From Nitrosomonas sp. (GTDB taxonomy: Bacteria; Pseudomonadota; Gammaproteobacteria; Burkholderiales; Nitrosomonadaceae): a stretch of DNA of 64,000 bases. A model generated the notes under the pieces. It saw only the letters and a list, made by a program, of their open reading frames with translations, did no database searches and had not been told where the DNA came from. Within the stretch, counting starts at the first letter, position 1. Each line of letters starts with the position of its first letter. Shown piece by piece: positions 8,550-20,432 of this stretch. Location: positions 1 through 64,000 of the forward strand of contig NZ_JAHBZY010000015.1 of assembly GCF_019635155.1 (NCBI RefSeq), given 5' to 3'. The position numbers were made by a program, and so were the translations under genes.

Positions 8550-8717
8550 TACAATAACGGCAATACCGTGACCAGCTGGCTCTACGCCTTGCACATGGCC
8601 AATATCTTCGGCTTACCCTACCGCATTTTCGTGTACTTGTTCGGCCTGGTCATTGCCATGCTGTCGGTCACCGGCATCGTTATCTGAATGAAAAAACGGC
8701 AAGCGCGCAACCGGCGA
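8550..8717 (+). pseudogene. 3' fragment of a PepSY-type membrane protein with a nonsense codon
   Basis: In frame from 8550, the translation NGNTVTSWLYALHMANIFG and then FVYLFGLVIAMLSVTGIVI matches the last membrane helix of PepSY-associated TM proteins. These normally continue with Trp and a basic tail. Here TGA (8685-8687) stands where TGG is expected, and the basic tail MKKRQARNR continues in the same frame. The 5' portion is missing, removed at the IS-marked junction. PepSY proteins commonly accompany TonB-dependent iron receptors. Confidence 0.65.
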
Positions 8718-9068
8718 TACTATCCGCTGATGAGCGTGGCGATTTTATTGCTGTCGTTATCCGTTGCCAGTTGGTATTTAATTATCACGAAAAGTATCCA
8801 TAACAGCCTCGCCGGCCGGCATGCCAATATTTTTCTGGAACGATTTTGGAAAGCCGAATCCTTGCAGGCATTGAAGATGGAAATGAAAGATACCGCCACT
8901 GACAATGCATTTGCGCACCTGGCGAAATTGGCGATCGATGTTGAAAGCGGTGCACGAAAAGCGAGTTTGAGAGAACTTGCAGTCAGCGGCGGAATGGGTG
9001 AGTTGTTAACACGCACCCTGCCGGAGCTCTCCTTATGCCGGAAGAGAGACAATAATGGCGTTCGATAA
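8688..9068 (+). pseudogene. exbB: N-terminal fragment of an ExbB/TolQ-type proton-channel protein
   Basis: A 126-codon frame. The first about 10 residues are the PepSY tail. After that, LMSVAILLLSLSVASWYLIITKSIHN and HANIFLERFWKAESLQAL match the first membrane helix and following segment of MotA/TolQ/ExbB proteins. Homology stops near GELLTRTL, and the last 15 residues look out of frame. The two later helices that line the proton path are missing. ExbB works with ExbD and TonB to energise outer-membrane receptors, and this copy cannot do so. It overlaps the exbD remnant by 14 bp. Confidence 0.7.
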
Positions 9069-9315
9069 TGGAAACAGTCATCAATCACAGAAAACTTTGT
9101 CTGAAATCAATGTAGTACCGCTTGTAGATGTAATGTTGGTGTTACTGATCATTTTTATCATTACCGCACCACTCATTAGCGTGGATGGGGAATACGTCTG
9201 GAATGGTGAGACCGTGATACCCGAGCTATTGGCGGCGCGTTTCATACAATCGGTAGCAAACTCTCCGCAAACGGAACTCCATAATCAGAGCAGATCAATC
9301 ATTCAATCCACTTAG
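9055..9315 (+). pseudogene. exbD: Internally deleted and truncated ExbD
   Basis: LSEINVVPLVDVMLVLLIIFIITAPL is the ExbD/TolR N-terminal helix with the essential Asp in PLVDVML. It is followed directly by SVDGEYVWNGETVIPELLAARF, which belongs to the periplasmic domain, so about 30-40 residues are missing between them. The frame ends early after ...QTELHNQS instead of the usual further 35-40 residues. It belongs to the same decayed TonB-energising locus as the sigma, PepSY and ExbB remnants. Confidence 0.7.
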
Positions 9316-9395
9316 TTCGATACATTGCTCTCCCAGTACTGACCCGCCCTTGCTGTGAGCGTACAATGGTGTTTTATGCTCGCAACATCGACACC

Positions 9396-9911
9396 ATGAT
9401 CGCATTCGTTCTGCCTTTAACGCCGCAGGATGTTCCCGCTGTTTCGGTGCTTGCCGGGAAGATCTGGCGGTACCATTACACCGGCATCATTGCAACCGGA
9501 CAAATAGAGTACATGCTGATGCAACGCTATCAACCGGCATTAATCAAAGAACAATTATCGAATCCGGGTATCTGGTGGAAAAAACTGGTTCTTGGAAAAG
9601 ATATTATCGGTTTCTGTTGCTGTACGCGCACGGCCAATCCGAACGAGCTTAAAATAGACAAGCTATACATTCATTGCGATCACCATCGCCAAGGTTACGG
9701 CGCCTTACTGGTAGCGGATGCGGTTGAAATACTGAGAGAAAATGAGCTGCAAACATTGGTTCTAACGGTCAACAAACACAATCTCACCGCCATCTCGGCC
9801 TATCGGCATTATGGATTCGAGATTGTGAATGATAGTATTGTGGATATCGGCGGAGGGTTTGTCATGAACGATTATTTAATGATGCTTAATTTTAATAAAT
9901 GGAATGTCTGA
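9396..9911 (+). CDS. GNAT-family N-acetyltransferase
   Basis: About 171 residues from ATG 9396 (an upstream ATG at 9366 would add 10). The acetyl-CoA loop is visible in LYIHCDHHRQGYGALLVADAVE (R/Q-x-x-G-x-G/A type). The C-terminal VNKHNLTAISAYRHYGFEIV is the typical GNAT beta-strand/helix end. The acceptor substrate is unknown. It ends 3 bp before dapF and may share its transcript. Confidence 0.85.
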   Translation: MIAFVLPLTPQDVPAVSVLAGKIWRYHYTGIIATGQIEYMLMQRYQPALIKEQLSNPGIWWKKLVLGKDIIGFCCCTRTANPNELKIDKLYIHCDHHRQGYGALLVADAVEILRENELQTLVLTVNKHNLTAISAYRHYGFEIVNDSIVDIGGGFVMNDYLMMLNFNKWNV

Positions 9912-9914
9912 TTC

Positions 9915-10742
9915 ATGAGACTGAAATTCACCAAAATGCAGGGACTCGGTAACGACTTCGTGGTATTGGACGGAATTCATCAAATCATCGATCTTGACCG
10001 CCAGCAATTACGCTTTCTCGCAGATCGTCATTTCGGTATCGGTTGCGATCAAATCTTGCTGGTTGAGCAAGCCGAAGGTGAAGCCGATTTCCGCTATCGC
10101 ATTTTCAATGCCGATGGCGGCGAAGTGGAGCAATGTGGCAATGGTGCGCGTTGTTTCGTGCGCTACGTGCATGACCATGGTTTGACTGAGAAAAACGAGA
10201 TTCGAATCGAAACATTGGGCGGTGTGATCTCACCAAAATTGGAAATCAACGGCAATGTCACCGTCAATATGGGACCACCCGTTTTTGAACCGGCACAGAT
10301 TCCTTTTATCGCTGAACGCATCGCACCCGCCTATCAACTTGAAATAGCCGGTCAGCCGGTTACAATAAGTGCATTGTCGATGGGCAATCCGCATGCGGTT
10401 CGTGTAGTAGCGGATGTGGATGATGCCCCGGTCGATACGGAAGGCGCACTGCTCGAACGGCACTCGCGCTTTCCCAAAAAAGTCAATGTCGGTTTTATGC
10501 AAATCGTTGACCGTCATCATATTAAATTGCGCGTTTTTGAACGGGGCGCCGGTGAAACATTGGCCTGCGGAACAGGCGCTTGCGCGGCGGTTGCCGCCGG
10601 TATCAATTTGGGGTTGCTCGATCCGCAAGTAGTCGTCAGTACGCGCGGCGGTGAATTAACGATACGCTGGGAAGGAAAGAATGAGCCGGTCTGGATGACC
10701 GGCCCGGCAGTTACCGTGTTTGAAGGTGAAATCAATTTGTAA
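9915..10742 (+). CDS. dapF: Diaminopimelate epimerase
   Basis: DapF converts LL- to meso-diaminopimelate for lysine and peptidoglycan synthesis. At 275 residues it is of usual length. Both catalytic cysteines are visible, in [16 protein letters not shown] (general base) and [14 protein letters not shown]. The N-terminus [19 protein letters not shown] is the family signature. It is the first of a conserved betaproteobacterial run dapF-DUF484-xerC. Confidence 0.98.
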   Translation: MRLKFTKMQGLGNDFVVLDGIHQIIDLDRQQLRFLADRHFGIGCDQILLVEQAEGEADFRYRIFNADGGEVEQCGNGARCFVRYVHDHGLTEKNEIRIETLGGVISPKLEINGNVTVNMGPPVFEPAQIPFIAERIAPAYQLEIAGQPVTISALSMGNPHAVRVVADVDDAPVDTEGALLERHSRFPKKVNVGFMQIVDRHHIKLRVFERGAGETLACGTGACAAVAAGINLGLLDPQVVVSTRGGELTIRWEGKNEPVWMTGPAVTVFEGEINL

Positions 10743-10759
10743 TCAATCAAGGAAACACC

Positions 10760-11437
10760 ATGAAAGCAGAAGATGTCGCACAATATTTGCAGGAACATCC
10801 GCAGTTTTTTAACGATCATGCTGATTTACTCGCGGACATCCAGATTTCGCACCCCCAGGATGACAAGGTCATCTCGTTGAACGAACGCCAGATCATTGCA
10901 TTGAGAGAGAGAAACCGTGCGTTGCAAGATAAGCTTCTGGAATTGATTAGTTTCGGGGAAGAAAATGACGCGATTGGAGAGAAAATGCATCGGCTCTCGA
11001 TTGCGCTGATTTCCGTATCCAACCTGGATGAGCTGCTGAATGCATTGTATTTCAGCCTAAAAGAAGATTTTTCCGTACCGCTCGTGGCAATGCGTTTCTG
11101 GAATATACCGAACGCTGATCAATCCAAAACCGAGTTCGACACGATCAGCGAAGATGTTCACGCGATTGCCGAAAGCCTGCCGCAGCCCTATTGCGGCAAC
11201 CATGTCGCGGACGAAATCAAACAATGGTTCGGTGAAGACGCAGAACACTTGCATTCGTTTGCGATGATCCCGTTAAACACAACACGAACCATCGGCTTGC
11301 TTGTTCTTGGCAGCCCCGACCCGGAAAGATTTTATCCCGAGATGGGAACATTGCATTTAAAACGTTTGGGGGAATTGGCCTGCACGACGTTAACGCGCTA
11401 CAGTCAGCTCGAAAACACCGGCGGCGTCACCGCATAA
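10760..11437 (+). CDS. DUF484 family protein
   Basis: 225 residues. The N-terminus VAQYLQEHPQFFNDHADLL is diagnostic for DUF484 proteins. A short coiled-coil-like segment (ERQIIALRERNRALQDKLLEL) is followed by a GAF-like domain (VPLVAMRFWN..., MIPLNTTRTIGLLVLGSPDPERF). These proteins almost always sit between dapF and xerC, as here; their role is unknown. The start is ATG 10760 with AAGGAAAC upstream, and it ends 11 bp before xerC. Confidence 0.93.
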   Translation: MKAEDVAQYLQEHPQFFNDHADLLADIQISHPQDDKVISLNERQIIALRERNRALQDKLLELISFGEENDAIGEKMHRLSIALISVSNLDELLNALYFSLKEDFSVPLVAMRFWNIPNADQSKTEFDTISEDVHAIAESLPQPYCGNHVADEIKQWFGEDAEHLHSFAMIPLNTTRTIGLLVLGSPDPERFYPEMGTLHLKRLGELACTTLTRYSQLENTGGVTA

Positions 11438-11448
11438 ATTCATTCCTT

Positions 11449-12342
11449 ATGTCTAACGAATCTGAATCATTGGCGGCTGCGTATATTGATTATTTGAATT
11501 ACGAACGGCGATTGTCGCCTCATACGAGCAAAAATTATGCGCGCGATATTGCGGTTCTGCTAAAACATCTTAAACAAAACGACGTCGCGCAGGTTCATCC
11601 GCAACATATCCGTCAGGTGATCGCACAACTCCACGGCAAAGGTCTTTCCGGCAAAAGCTTATCAAGAATGCTGTCGGCCTGGCGCAGCTTCTATCACTAT
11701 TTAATCCGGAAACATCGCTTTCAGCATAACCCCTGCATTGGCATACGACTACCCAAATCACCGCAAAAATTACCCAATGCGCTATCACCGGATGAAGCCG
11801 CACAGTTACTGCAGTTTCCGGCTGATCATTCGTTAACGATTCGTGACAGCGCTATGTTCGAGTTATTTTATTCCTCCGGCCTGCGGCTGGCGGAATTAAC
11901 CCAACTCAAACCCGACGATATTGACTTTGCAGAGAGAACGATCAGAGTACTTGGCAAAGGCAGTAAAACCCGGATTGTGCCGGTCGGAAAGTTTGCGATC
12001 CAGGCGCTGCAAGCCTGGCTCAAACAACGCTCCTTGATCGTCAGAGCGGACGAGACGGCGCTTTTTTTATCGCACCGCGGTCATGCAATCAGTGCTCGCA
12101 CCATCGGTTACCGCCTAAAGAACCGCGCCATACAACAAGGCATTCAACAAAATGTGCACCCGCATATTCTTCGGCATTCGTTTGCTTCGCACGTGCTGCA
12201 ATCCAGCGGTGATCTGCGCGCCGTTCAAGAAATGCTCGGGCACGCGCATATCACCTCCACCCAGATCTATACTCATTTGGATTTTCAGCATCTGACAAAA
12301 ATATATGATGCTGCGCATCCCCGCGCCAAAAAAAGAAGTTGA
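11449..12342 (+). CDS. xerC: Tyrosine recombinase XerC
   Basis: 297 residues. XerC, with XerD, resolves chromosome dimers at dif. The N-terminal SAM-like domain (AAYIDYLNYERRLSPHTSKNY) is followed by the catalytic domain. Catalytic residues are seen in SSGLRLAEL (Arg), HILRHSFASHVL (His-x-x-Arg), LGHAHI (His) and STQIYTH (Tyr nucleophile). The context (DUF484 before, hslVU after) is standard for this group. Confidence 0.97.
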   Translation: MSNESESLAAAYIDYLNYERRLSPHTSKNYARDIAVLLKHLKQNDVAQVHPQHIRQVIAQLHGKGLSGKSLSRMLSAWRSFYHYLIRKHRFQHNPCIGIRLPKSPQKLPNALSPDEAAQLLQFPADHSLTIRDSAMFELFYSSGLRLAELTQLKPDDIDFAERTIRVLGKGSKTRIVPVGKFAIQALQAWLKQRSLIVRADETALFLSHRGHAISARTIGYRLKNRAIQQGIQQNVHPHILRHSFASHVLQSSGDLRAVQEMLGHAHITSTQIYTHLDFQHLTKIYDAAHPRAKKRS

Positions 12343-12420
12343 ACAACACAGATAGTTTCTATCCGAATCCGCGATGTGTTATGCGTTATAATTAAATTTT
12401 GTAACAAATTAAGAAATTTC

Positions 12421-12942
12421 ATGACAACAATTGTTTCTGTAAGGCGCGGGCATCAAGTGGCGTTGGGAGGAGACGGTCAGGTAACGCTGGGAGCGGTCGT
12501 AGCCAAATCGAGCGCGCGCAAAGTCCGCAGACTTTACCATGACAAAATTCTCGCCGGATTTGCCGGCGGCACCGCCGATGCTTTTACCCTGTTTGAACGG
12601 TTTGAAGGCAAGCTCGAAGCCCATCAAGGCCATATCATGCGCGCAGCCGTTGAACTGGCTAAAGACTGGCGCACCGACCGGATCCTACGCAGACTAGAAG
12701 CCATGCTGGTGGTCGCAAACGAAGAAGCAACGCTCATCATTACCGGCGCAGGCGATATTATCGAGCCTGAACTGGGAATTGCCGCAATCGGCAGCGGCGG
12801 CTCCTATGCACTGGCCGCCGCGCGCGCGCTTCTGGAAAATACCGATCTACCGCCAGAAGATATTGTAAAAAAAGCACTGACCATTGCCGGCGATATCTGT
12901 ATCTATACCAACCAGGATCATATTATTGAGACCATTAAATAA
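12421..12942 (+). CDS. hslV: ATP-dependent protease peptidase subunit HslV
   Basis: 173 residues from ATG 12421, giving [10 protein letters not shown]. The Thr after the initiator Met is the N-terminal nucleophile of this proteasome-like hydrolase, so the longer upstream frame is rejected. HslV forms a double hexamer capped by HslU and degrades misfolded and regulatory proteins. hslU follows after 109 bp. A TATAAT at 12387-12392 could be part of a promoter, but no good -35 is seen. Confidence 0.97.
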   Translation: MTTIVSVRRGHQVALGGDGQVTLGAVVAKSSARKVRRLYHDKILAGFAGGTADAFTLFERFEGKLEAHQGHIMRAAVELAKDWRTDRILRRLEAMLVVANEEATLIITGAGDIIEPELGIAAIGSGGSYALAAARALLENTDLPPEDIVKKALTIAGDICIYTNQDHIIETIK

Positions 12943-13051
12943 TTTCTCCTATCATGATTCCTGATAGATTTATCAGCGCCTATCATCTCGAGGATGCCTG
13001 ACCGGTAATTGAGTAACCCCTTACATTTTCTCTCTTCTAGAATTTATCATC

Positions 13052-14383
13052 ATGTCACAAATGACTCCGCAGGAAATTGTTCACGAACTGGATAAACACA
13101 TCATCGGCCAGGATGCAGCCAAGCGCGCGGTTGCGATTGCGCTGAGAAACCGCTGGCGCCGGCAACAGATCGCTGATCCGTTACGCCAGGAAATCACTCC
13201 CAAAAACATTCTGATGATTGGTCCGACCGGTGTCGGCAAAACCGAGATTGCGCGCCGCTTGGCTAAACTTGCCGATGCGCCTTTTATCAAAATCGAGGCG
13301 ACCAAATTTACCGAGGTCGGATACGTCGGGCGCGATGTTGACTCTATTATTCGCGATCTGGTGGAAACCGCCATTAAGGGAGCCAGGGAAAGAGAAACGC
13401 GCAAAAAACAACCACTGGCGGAAGATCAAGCTGAAGACCGCATTCTCGATGCGCTCTTACCGGGATCAAGGGATTTCGGTTTGCCATCCAATACTGCGGA
13501 CCACGACAGTTCAACCCGGCAAAAATTTCGAAAAAAACTCCGTGAAGGTGAATTGGACGACAAAGAAATTGAAATAGAAGTGGCATCTCCGCGCACCAGT
13601 ATGGAAATCTTCGCGCCTCCCGGCATGGAAGATCTCACCTCGCAGATCCAAGGCATGTTTCAAAACATGACCGGTGAGCGAAAAAAAACCCGTAAGCTAT
13701 CCATACGCGAAGCGAGGAAAATGCTCATCGAAGAAGAAGCTGCAAAAATGGTGAACGATGAAGAACTCAAACTGACCGCCATACAAAATGTCGAGCAAAA
13801 CGGCATCGTCTTCCTTGATGAAATCGACAAAATCGCCAGCCGCTCCGGTCATACCGGAGGCGATGTTTCACGCCAGGGCGTGCAACGCGATTTACTGCCG
13901 CTGGTGGAAGGCACCACTGTTTCCACCAAATACGGCATGATCAAAACCGATCATATTCTGTTTGTCGCCAGCGGCGCGTTCCACATGTCCAAACCGTCGG
14001 ATCTGATTCCGGAACTGCAAGGCCGCTTTCCGATCCGCGTCGAGTTAGCCAGTTTAAGCGTGAGCGACTTTGAGCAGATTTTGACCAATACCGATGCCTG
14101 CCTCACCCGGCAATATGAAGCGTTGCTGGCGACAGAAGGCGTAAAATTGCAATTTGGCAACGACGGTATCAAACGCCTAGCGGAAATCGCTTTTTCGGTT
14201 AACAGTAAAACCGAAAATATCGGCGCCCGGCGCTTACATACCGTGATAGAAAAACTACTCGAAGAAATATCCTTCGACGCCTCCAAACACAGCGGAAAAA
14301 CCATCCAAATCGACGCAACCTATGTCGACGATCGCCTCAAGAATCTGTCGCAAAGTGAAGATCTGGCAAGGTATGTGTTGTAG
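13052..14383 (+). CDS. hslU: HslU, ATPase subunit of the HslUV protease
   Basis: 443 residues, the usual length. The Walker A motif [16 protein letters not shown] lies near residues 57-72, Walker B is [13 protein letters not shown], and the N-terminus [20 protein letters not shown] is typical. The inserted I domain lies between them, and the C-terminal tail (SEDLARYVL) docks into HslV. HslU unfolds substrates with ATP and feeds them to HslV, encoded directly upstream. Confidence 0.98.
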   Translation: MSQMTPQEIVHELDKHIIGQDAAKRAVAIALRNRWRRQQIADPLRQEITPKNILMIGPTGVGKTEIARRLAKLADAPFIKIEATKFTEVGYVGRDVDSIIRDLVETAIKGARERETRKKQPLAEDQAEDRILDALLPGSRDFGLPSNTADHDSSTRQKFRKKLREGELDDKEIEIEVASPRTSMEIFAPPGMEDLTSQIQGMFQNMTGERKKTRKLSIREARKMLIEEEAAKMVNDEELKLTAIQNVEQNGIVFLDEIDKIASRSGHTGGDVSRQGVQRDLLPLVEGTTVSTKYGMIKTDHILFVASGAFHMSKPSDLIPELQGRFPIRVELASLSVSDFEQILTNTDACLTRQYEALLATEGVKLQFGNDGIKRLAEIAFSVNSKTENIGARRLHTVIEKLLEEISFDASKHSGKTIQIDATYVDDRLKNLSQSEDLARYVL

Positions 14384-14656
14384 CAGTATCCTTGAATAAC
14401 TGTTATTTCGAACACAACGGAAAAGATATATAACTCAAATATTTCCTACTATTGGATAGCATTTCTACATGCTCAGTATGTTGTGATAGCATATCAAAAA
14501 AGGGGAGAAGATATTTGCAAAGTAGCGTTGTAAGCGCGTTAAGGAAAGCCTGCGGTAATTAACCTATCTTTCAATCTAAAACTGTCACAAAAGCACACAT
14601 TTCCCTAATATCTTGCCTTGCACTTGATATGAACCACTTGAAAGGGGATTAACAAG

Positions 14657-17600
14657 ATGATGCCTAAGCACACCGGAGAGCCGGATTTCGCACTGATCGG
14701 CCTTGCTTTGCTCATTATTCTCGCCTTCATGATGTGGCAGGATCGCCCAATCCAAAGCCCCCGTCCCTATGATTCCGCTGGCAAGCACCAGCAGAATCCA
14801 CGCATTACCGGACATACCTATGAAAGCTGGTTGTGGCAAGATCCTTTTGGATTCGATCCCGGGGACGACAAGCTTCATAACAAATTGCATGAAACTTTCA
14901 AGATTAGCGTTGGAGAATCGCATTCTCTCGCTGAAGAATCCAGAAAAAATAATGATCTTTGCTACTGCGAGAATGGCTTACTGACTCAGGAAATATCTAA
15001 AATTTCAGAAAACCAACAAGGAGTACCAGTCAAAATATTGATACCCTCTATTGAAATTAAACCCAACACTGTCGAAAGCAAAGAATTTAGAACCCGGTAT
15101 CGCTATGCAGTAGTCAGCGGCTTAATTGAAGAAGGTTATCGTCCATCAAAACCTCACCCAATCAATTTCTGCACAAGCCAGAATAATCAGGGTGAATTGC
15201 AATACGATATTCGTTGGGAACATTTCAAACGTAATGACAAAGATAATCTTTTTGTGATCTGGGGAACTGACAAAAAAACGTTTAAAACAAGAATGACGAG
15301 CAGTATGCATAAGGGAATAACAATAATTGATTTACCATCATCAATAAACACCGAGAATTCCCTTCTAGAGCCACTAATTAATGAACTCTATACACACCGT
15401 CAACTGCTCCCTTCTGAAATCGCAACCATCTCAGAATATGATACAAAAGAAGTTCAAACGCTAACAAATAATTTCTGGAGCTCTATCAAAAAGACATGTA
15501 GTGAGAATGAAAATAATAGAAAAAATGGATGTAACAGTGACATAAGCACTTATACTTACCTTAAAGGTCTGGATGCTTACCAACGGCAACTTGGTAAACA
15601 GGATCGGGAAGGCGCCGGAAAAACCGCCGAAAAGCGCGAAGAACTCCTTTCCATCATGGATCAGCATAATTTGCCCATCGGTGCGGCGCAATTCGATTAT
15701 CTATACCGCCTGGTCAAGCAAATCAAAGAATCTCACAAAAATAGCGACCGCAGCAAGCACATCAAAGCCGTCGGAGTTTTTGGCAGCGATTTTTATGACA
15801 AGCTGATTATTTTTGAAGCCCTACGCGCCGATATTCCGAATATTGTCCTGTTCACAACCGATCTCGATGCGGAAATGCTGCACCCGCAATACTGGCGCTG
15901 GACTAGAAACTTGATCGTAGCAACACCGTACGATTTGCGCTTGAAGAAAGATCTTCAAAATCAGACACCACCGTTCAGAGATAGCTTGCAAACGCAAATT
16001 TTTCACGAAACACTGAAAAATGTTAAATCTAATATACCGAACGCCGCTCCTTCTTTAATTTTTGAAATTGGCAGAAACGGCCCGGTCTATTTGGACGGAA
16101 ATCAGGAAAACTCGGTTCACCCTGACTACCCCGAGCCGCAGAATCGATTGAAAGACCAATTGATCTTATGGTTCTTCATCGCAATCGCGCTGATCTTTAC
16201 CGTGCAGCAAATTAAACCCCACTCAGGCGCAATCGTCTTTTGGTTGATGGCAACAACCATGGCCCTATTTGCACTGGCAGGTTATGCGATCAACTGGGGA
16301 GAGCCTTTCAGCTTTACCGACGGTATCAGCATGTGGCCATCCATATTGTTGCGATGGTTTACGTTTTTCGTGGTCATCGCATTTTTTTTCTCCGCAATAC
16401 GCGCATTGGAAGCCAATTTCGACCGGCTGAACAGGCGATATTATCCCGATCTTGCCGATGAGCTAATCACGTTGTGGAAGGATGAGAAACCGTTTTCTGA
16501 AAGCGAACTGCTAAACTGGAAGATCATCGAGCAATCTAGTAATCGATTAAAACCAAGCGGAACAACTTTATTGGCGTTCTTGATCATTACTCTAGTAACC
16601 ACTATTTATGCTCTTACAATTCTTGATTCTATTTCCATTCGATTCTTTTTCTTAATAGTTTTAATATTTTTATTAATTTTCTGGGTTGATCAAATTTTAT
16701 TAGTAATTTTGATATTAATCTTGATCTTGATTCCCCTAGTAATTATCAGCATATTAATGTTTTTTATTAAAGTAACTCCTTCTTATGAAAATCTGGATGA
16801 ACGGATAATAGAAGTAGCATTGATAGCGCTCATTTGCCTTGTAGCAAGGTTTGGAAAAAAAATAAAATCCATCCAAATCATGGTTGAAAAAGACACGGTT
16901 CGAACGCAAGAAACCGAACGCAATGAATATACAGGAAAAGATTTAAACAATAAAAAAGAAAGAATAGTCATCCCGTCCGAAGACTTATGGAAAGACTATT
17001 ATCTTCATGGCCGATTCAGGCACCGCTTGCTGCGCGCTTCATTGAAGTTCAGCATTTTCATGCTCGTTGCCGCGTTCTTATACCAATTATTTCCGACGCT
17101 ACCGCCGCCCTGCCGGGGACAGGATTGTATTTTCTGGGAAGAGACTTCCCGGGTACTCAGCTTTTCCATCATCATGTTGTTAACGTTCCTGGTGCTCGAT
17201 GCGCAAAGACTTTGTTTGCATTGGATAGAAAAGATACGCACCAAACACCCATTATTTGTACATCAAGCTATTCTTCCAAAGCATAGTAAACACTTTATCA
17301 ATATTAATGACTGCGTTCCAAACTATGTGAGAATTTATTTCGAAATAAAATCACTTTATGAAAAATTAAAAAGCGGAAATAAAATTCCCACAGACTCTGA
17401 AAAGAATTCACTTGATAAACTTGAGGAACAATTAACAAGACTCGAAAATGACACCAAGAATCCAGAAAACTCATCCAATCAGTGTCAACTAAAGAAACTT
17501 AGAAAAAACTTGGAAATACTTAAAACAAACGTATTGCCGGCTTACGCACAAAAAGATCCTGCGGAAGCGCTAAAATCACTGCAAGGCATTGTTACGCTAG

Positions 17601-17980
17601 TAGCCAAAAGAACCCGCACCGTCGATCGGCTGATTTATTATCCGATTATTGCCATCATGCTATTGCTGATCGCCCGGATGAGCTATTTTGACAACATTGC
17701 TTTCCCGCTGCATGTCGGTTTTACCGTGATCCTGAGCATCTCGCTGCTCCTGTATGCAGGCGCGAAATTGCGAATCGAGGCCATTCAACTTAAACGCGCC
17801 GCTATCAATTGCGCCAAAAACTTGCCGCACCCGAATAAGGAAGACGTGATCCGGGAAATACAGGAAATCGATTATGGCGCATTCGAACCGTTCTTCGAGC
17901 AGCCTGCTATCCGGTCTTTGTTACTGACACTGGGTTTTTTGGGGTTGATTATTGGTGAATACTTCAGGCTGTTTGGTTAA
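14657..17980 (+). CDS. Large multi-pass membrane protein of unknown function
   Basis: 1107 residues, with function not recognised. One N-terminal helix (residues about 11-29) is followed by about 470 soluble residues. Within these, residues about 370-430 (AVGVFGSDFYDKLIIF..., NIVLFTTDLDAEML, WTRNLIVATPYDL) look like a Rossmann or periplasmic-binding-type alpha/beta segment, possibly a ligand sensor. Ten or so further helices follow in two groups (about 510-720 and 785-850), then a charged coiled-coil-like stretch (about 895-960) and three terminal helices. The helix-rich part near 16.56-16.99 kb is strikingly AT-rich compared with its flanks. It stands alone, with AAAGGGG about 11 bp before the start. 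I infer a signalling or conflict-related role only weakly. Confidence 0.75.
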   Translation: MMPKHTGEPDFALIGLALLIILAFMMWQDRPIQSPRPYDSAGKHQQNPRITGHTYESWLWQDPFGFDPGDDKLHNKLHETFKISVGESHSLAEESRKNNDLCYCENGLLTQEISKISENQQGVPVKILIPSIEIKPNTVESKEFRTRYRYAVVSGLIEEGYRPSKPHPINFCTSQNNQGELQYDIRWEHFKRNDKDNLFVIWGTDKKTFKTRMTSSMHKGITIIDLPSSINTENSLLEPLINELYTHRQLLPSEIATISEYDTKEVQTLTNNFWSSIKKTCSENENNRKNGCNSDISTYTYLKGLDAYQRQLGKQDREGAGKTAEKREELLSIMDQHNLPIGAAQFDYLYRLVKQIKESHKNSDRSKHIKAVGVFGSDFYDKLIIFEALRADIPNIVLFTTDLDAEMLHPQYWRWTRNLIVATPYDLRLKKDLQNQTPPFRDSLQTQIFHETLKNVKSNIPNAAPSLIFEIGRNGPVYLDGNQENSVHPDYPEPQNRLKDQLILWFFIAIALIFTVQQIKPHSGAIVFWLMATTMALFALAGYAINWGEPFSFTDGISMWPSILLRWFTFFVVIAFFFSAIRALEANFDRLNRRYYPDLADELITLWKDEKPFSESELLNWKIIEQSSNRLKPSGTTLLAFLIITLVTTIYALTILDSISIRFFFLIVLIFLLIFWVDQILLVILILILILIPLVIISILMFFIKVTPSYENLDERIIEVALIALICLVARFGKKIKSIQIMVEKDTVRTQETERNEYTGKDLNNKKERIVIPSEDLWKDYYLHGRFRHRLLRASLKFSIFMLVAAFLYQLFPTLPPPCRGQDCIFWEETSRVLSFSIIMLLTFLVLDAQRLCLHWIEKIRTKHPLFVHQAILPKHSKHFININDCVPNYVRIYFEIKSLYEKLKSGNKIPTDSEKNSLDKLEEQLTRLENDTKNPENSSNQCQLKKLRKNLEILKTNVLPAYAQKDPAEALKSLQGIVTLVAKRTRTVDRLIYYPIIAIMLLLIARMSYFDNIAFPLHVGFTVILSISLLLYAGAKLRIEAIQLKRAAINCAKNLPHPNKEDVIREIQEIDYGAFEPFFEQPAIRSLLLTLGFLGLIIGEYFRLFG

Positions 17981-18154
17981 TCACAAAAATCCGGGAAAAT
18001 GAGAAGGAATCTTCCATATCGGTATTGGTTTTCATGCTTGCGATGCGGAAAATGGCTAACCGGAACCACTGAATGACGCCGGACTGACATGACCGAATAC
18101 CATCACTCCGATTCCAATCAAGGTGAGATACCTATCAAACCCAGGGAGTTAAGG

Positions 18155-18160
18155 TATAAT
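18155..18160 (+). promoter_or_regulatory. Probable -10 element ahead of fmdB
   Basis: A perfect TATAAT lies 36 bp before the fmdB start. The -35 region (about 18132-18137) is poor, so this is a moderate call. Confidence 0.45.
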
Positions 18161-18196
18161 ACTCGGCTTTTCAATATTGTATTGTCGGAGGTCTCG

Positions 18197-18502
18197 ATGC
18201 CTATTTATGAATATCTTTGCAATTCATGCGGCGCTGAGAAAGAGCATTTACAAAAAGTAAGCGATGCGCCGATCGCGGCTTGCCCGGTTTGTGGCAGCAG
18301 CAATTATGTCAAGCGCATTTCGGCTGCAGGGTTTCAGTTAAAAGGAAGCGGCTGGTATGTGACCGATTTCAAGAATAACAAATCCAAACCGGCGGATAAT
18401 ACTGCGGCAACCAAAGATAACGTGCAGACAGCAGCAACGCCCGCTAAGGAATCATCGGCAAATCAAGAAAGCAAACCCACTTCCACAACCGCAGCCGAGT
18501 GA
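18197..18502 (+). CDS. FmdB-type zinc-ribbon protein
   Basis: 101 residues from ATG 18197, with GGAG 7 bp upstream. MPIYEYLCNSCGAEKEHLQ and AACPVCGSSNYVKR supply two Cys-x2-Cys knuckles of a zinc ribbon. The C-terminal third is a low-complexity Ala/Lys/Thr tail. Family members (FmdB/CxxC_CxxC_SSSS) are putative regulators of unknown target. They very often sit just before aspS in Betaproteobacteria, as here. A longer upstream frame from 18089 reads through the promoter and is rejected. Confidence 0.9.
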   Translation: MPIYEYLCNSCGAEKEHLQKVSDAPIAACPVCGSSNYVKRISAAGFQLKGSGWYVTDFKNNKSKPADNTAATKDNVQTAATPAKESSANQESKPTSTTAAE

Positions 18503-18632
18503 TGGATTTAAGCCGCTACCAAAATACCCAAGCTACCCAAGCGATCTGTTTAAATCCGATACCTTGATCGCTCGCAATGCAATCAACACTAATGTCCTTT
18601 AACTTTCATTATCCAATCTACTGAACAACATC

Positions 18633-20414
<1,782 letters not shown>

Positions 20415-20432
20415 TAGCCTGCCTTTCAGCGG

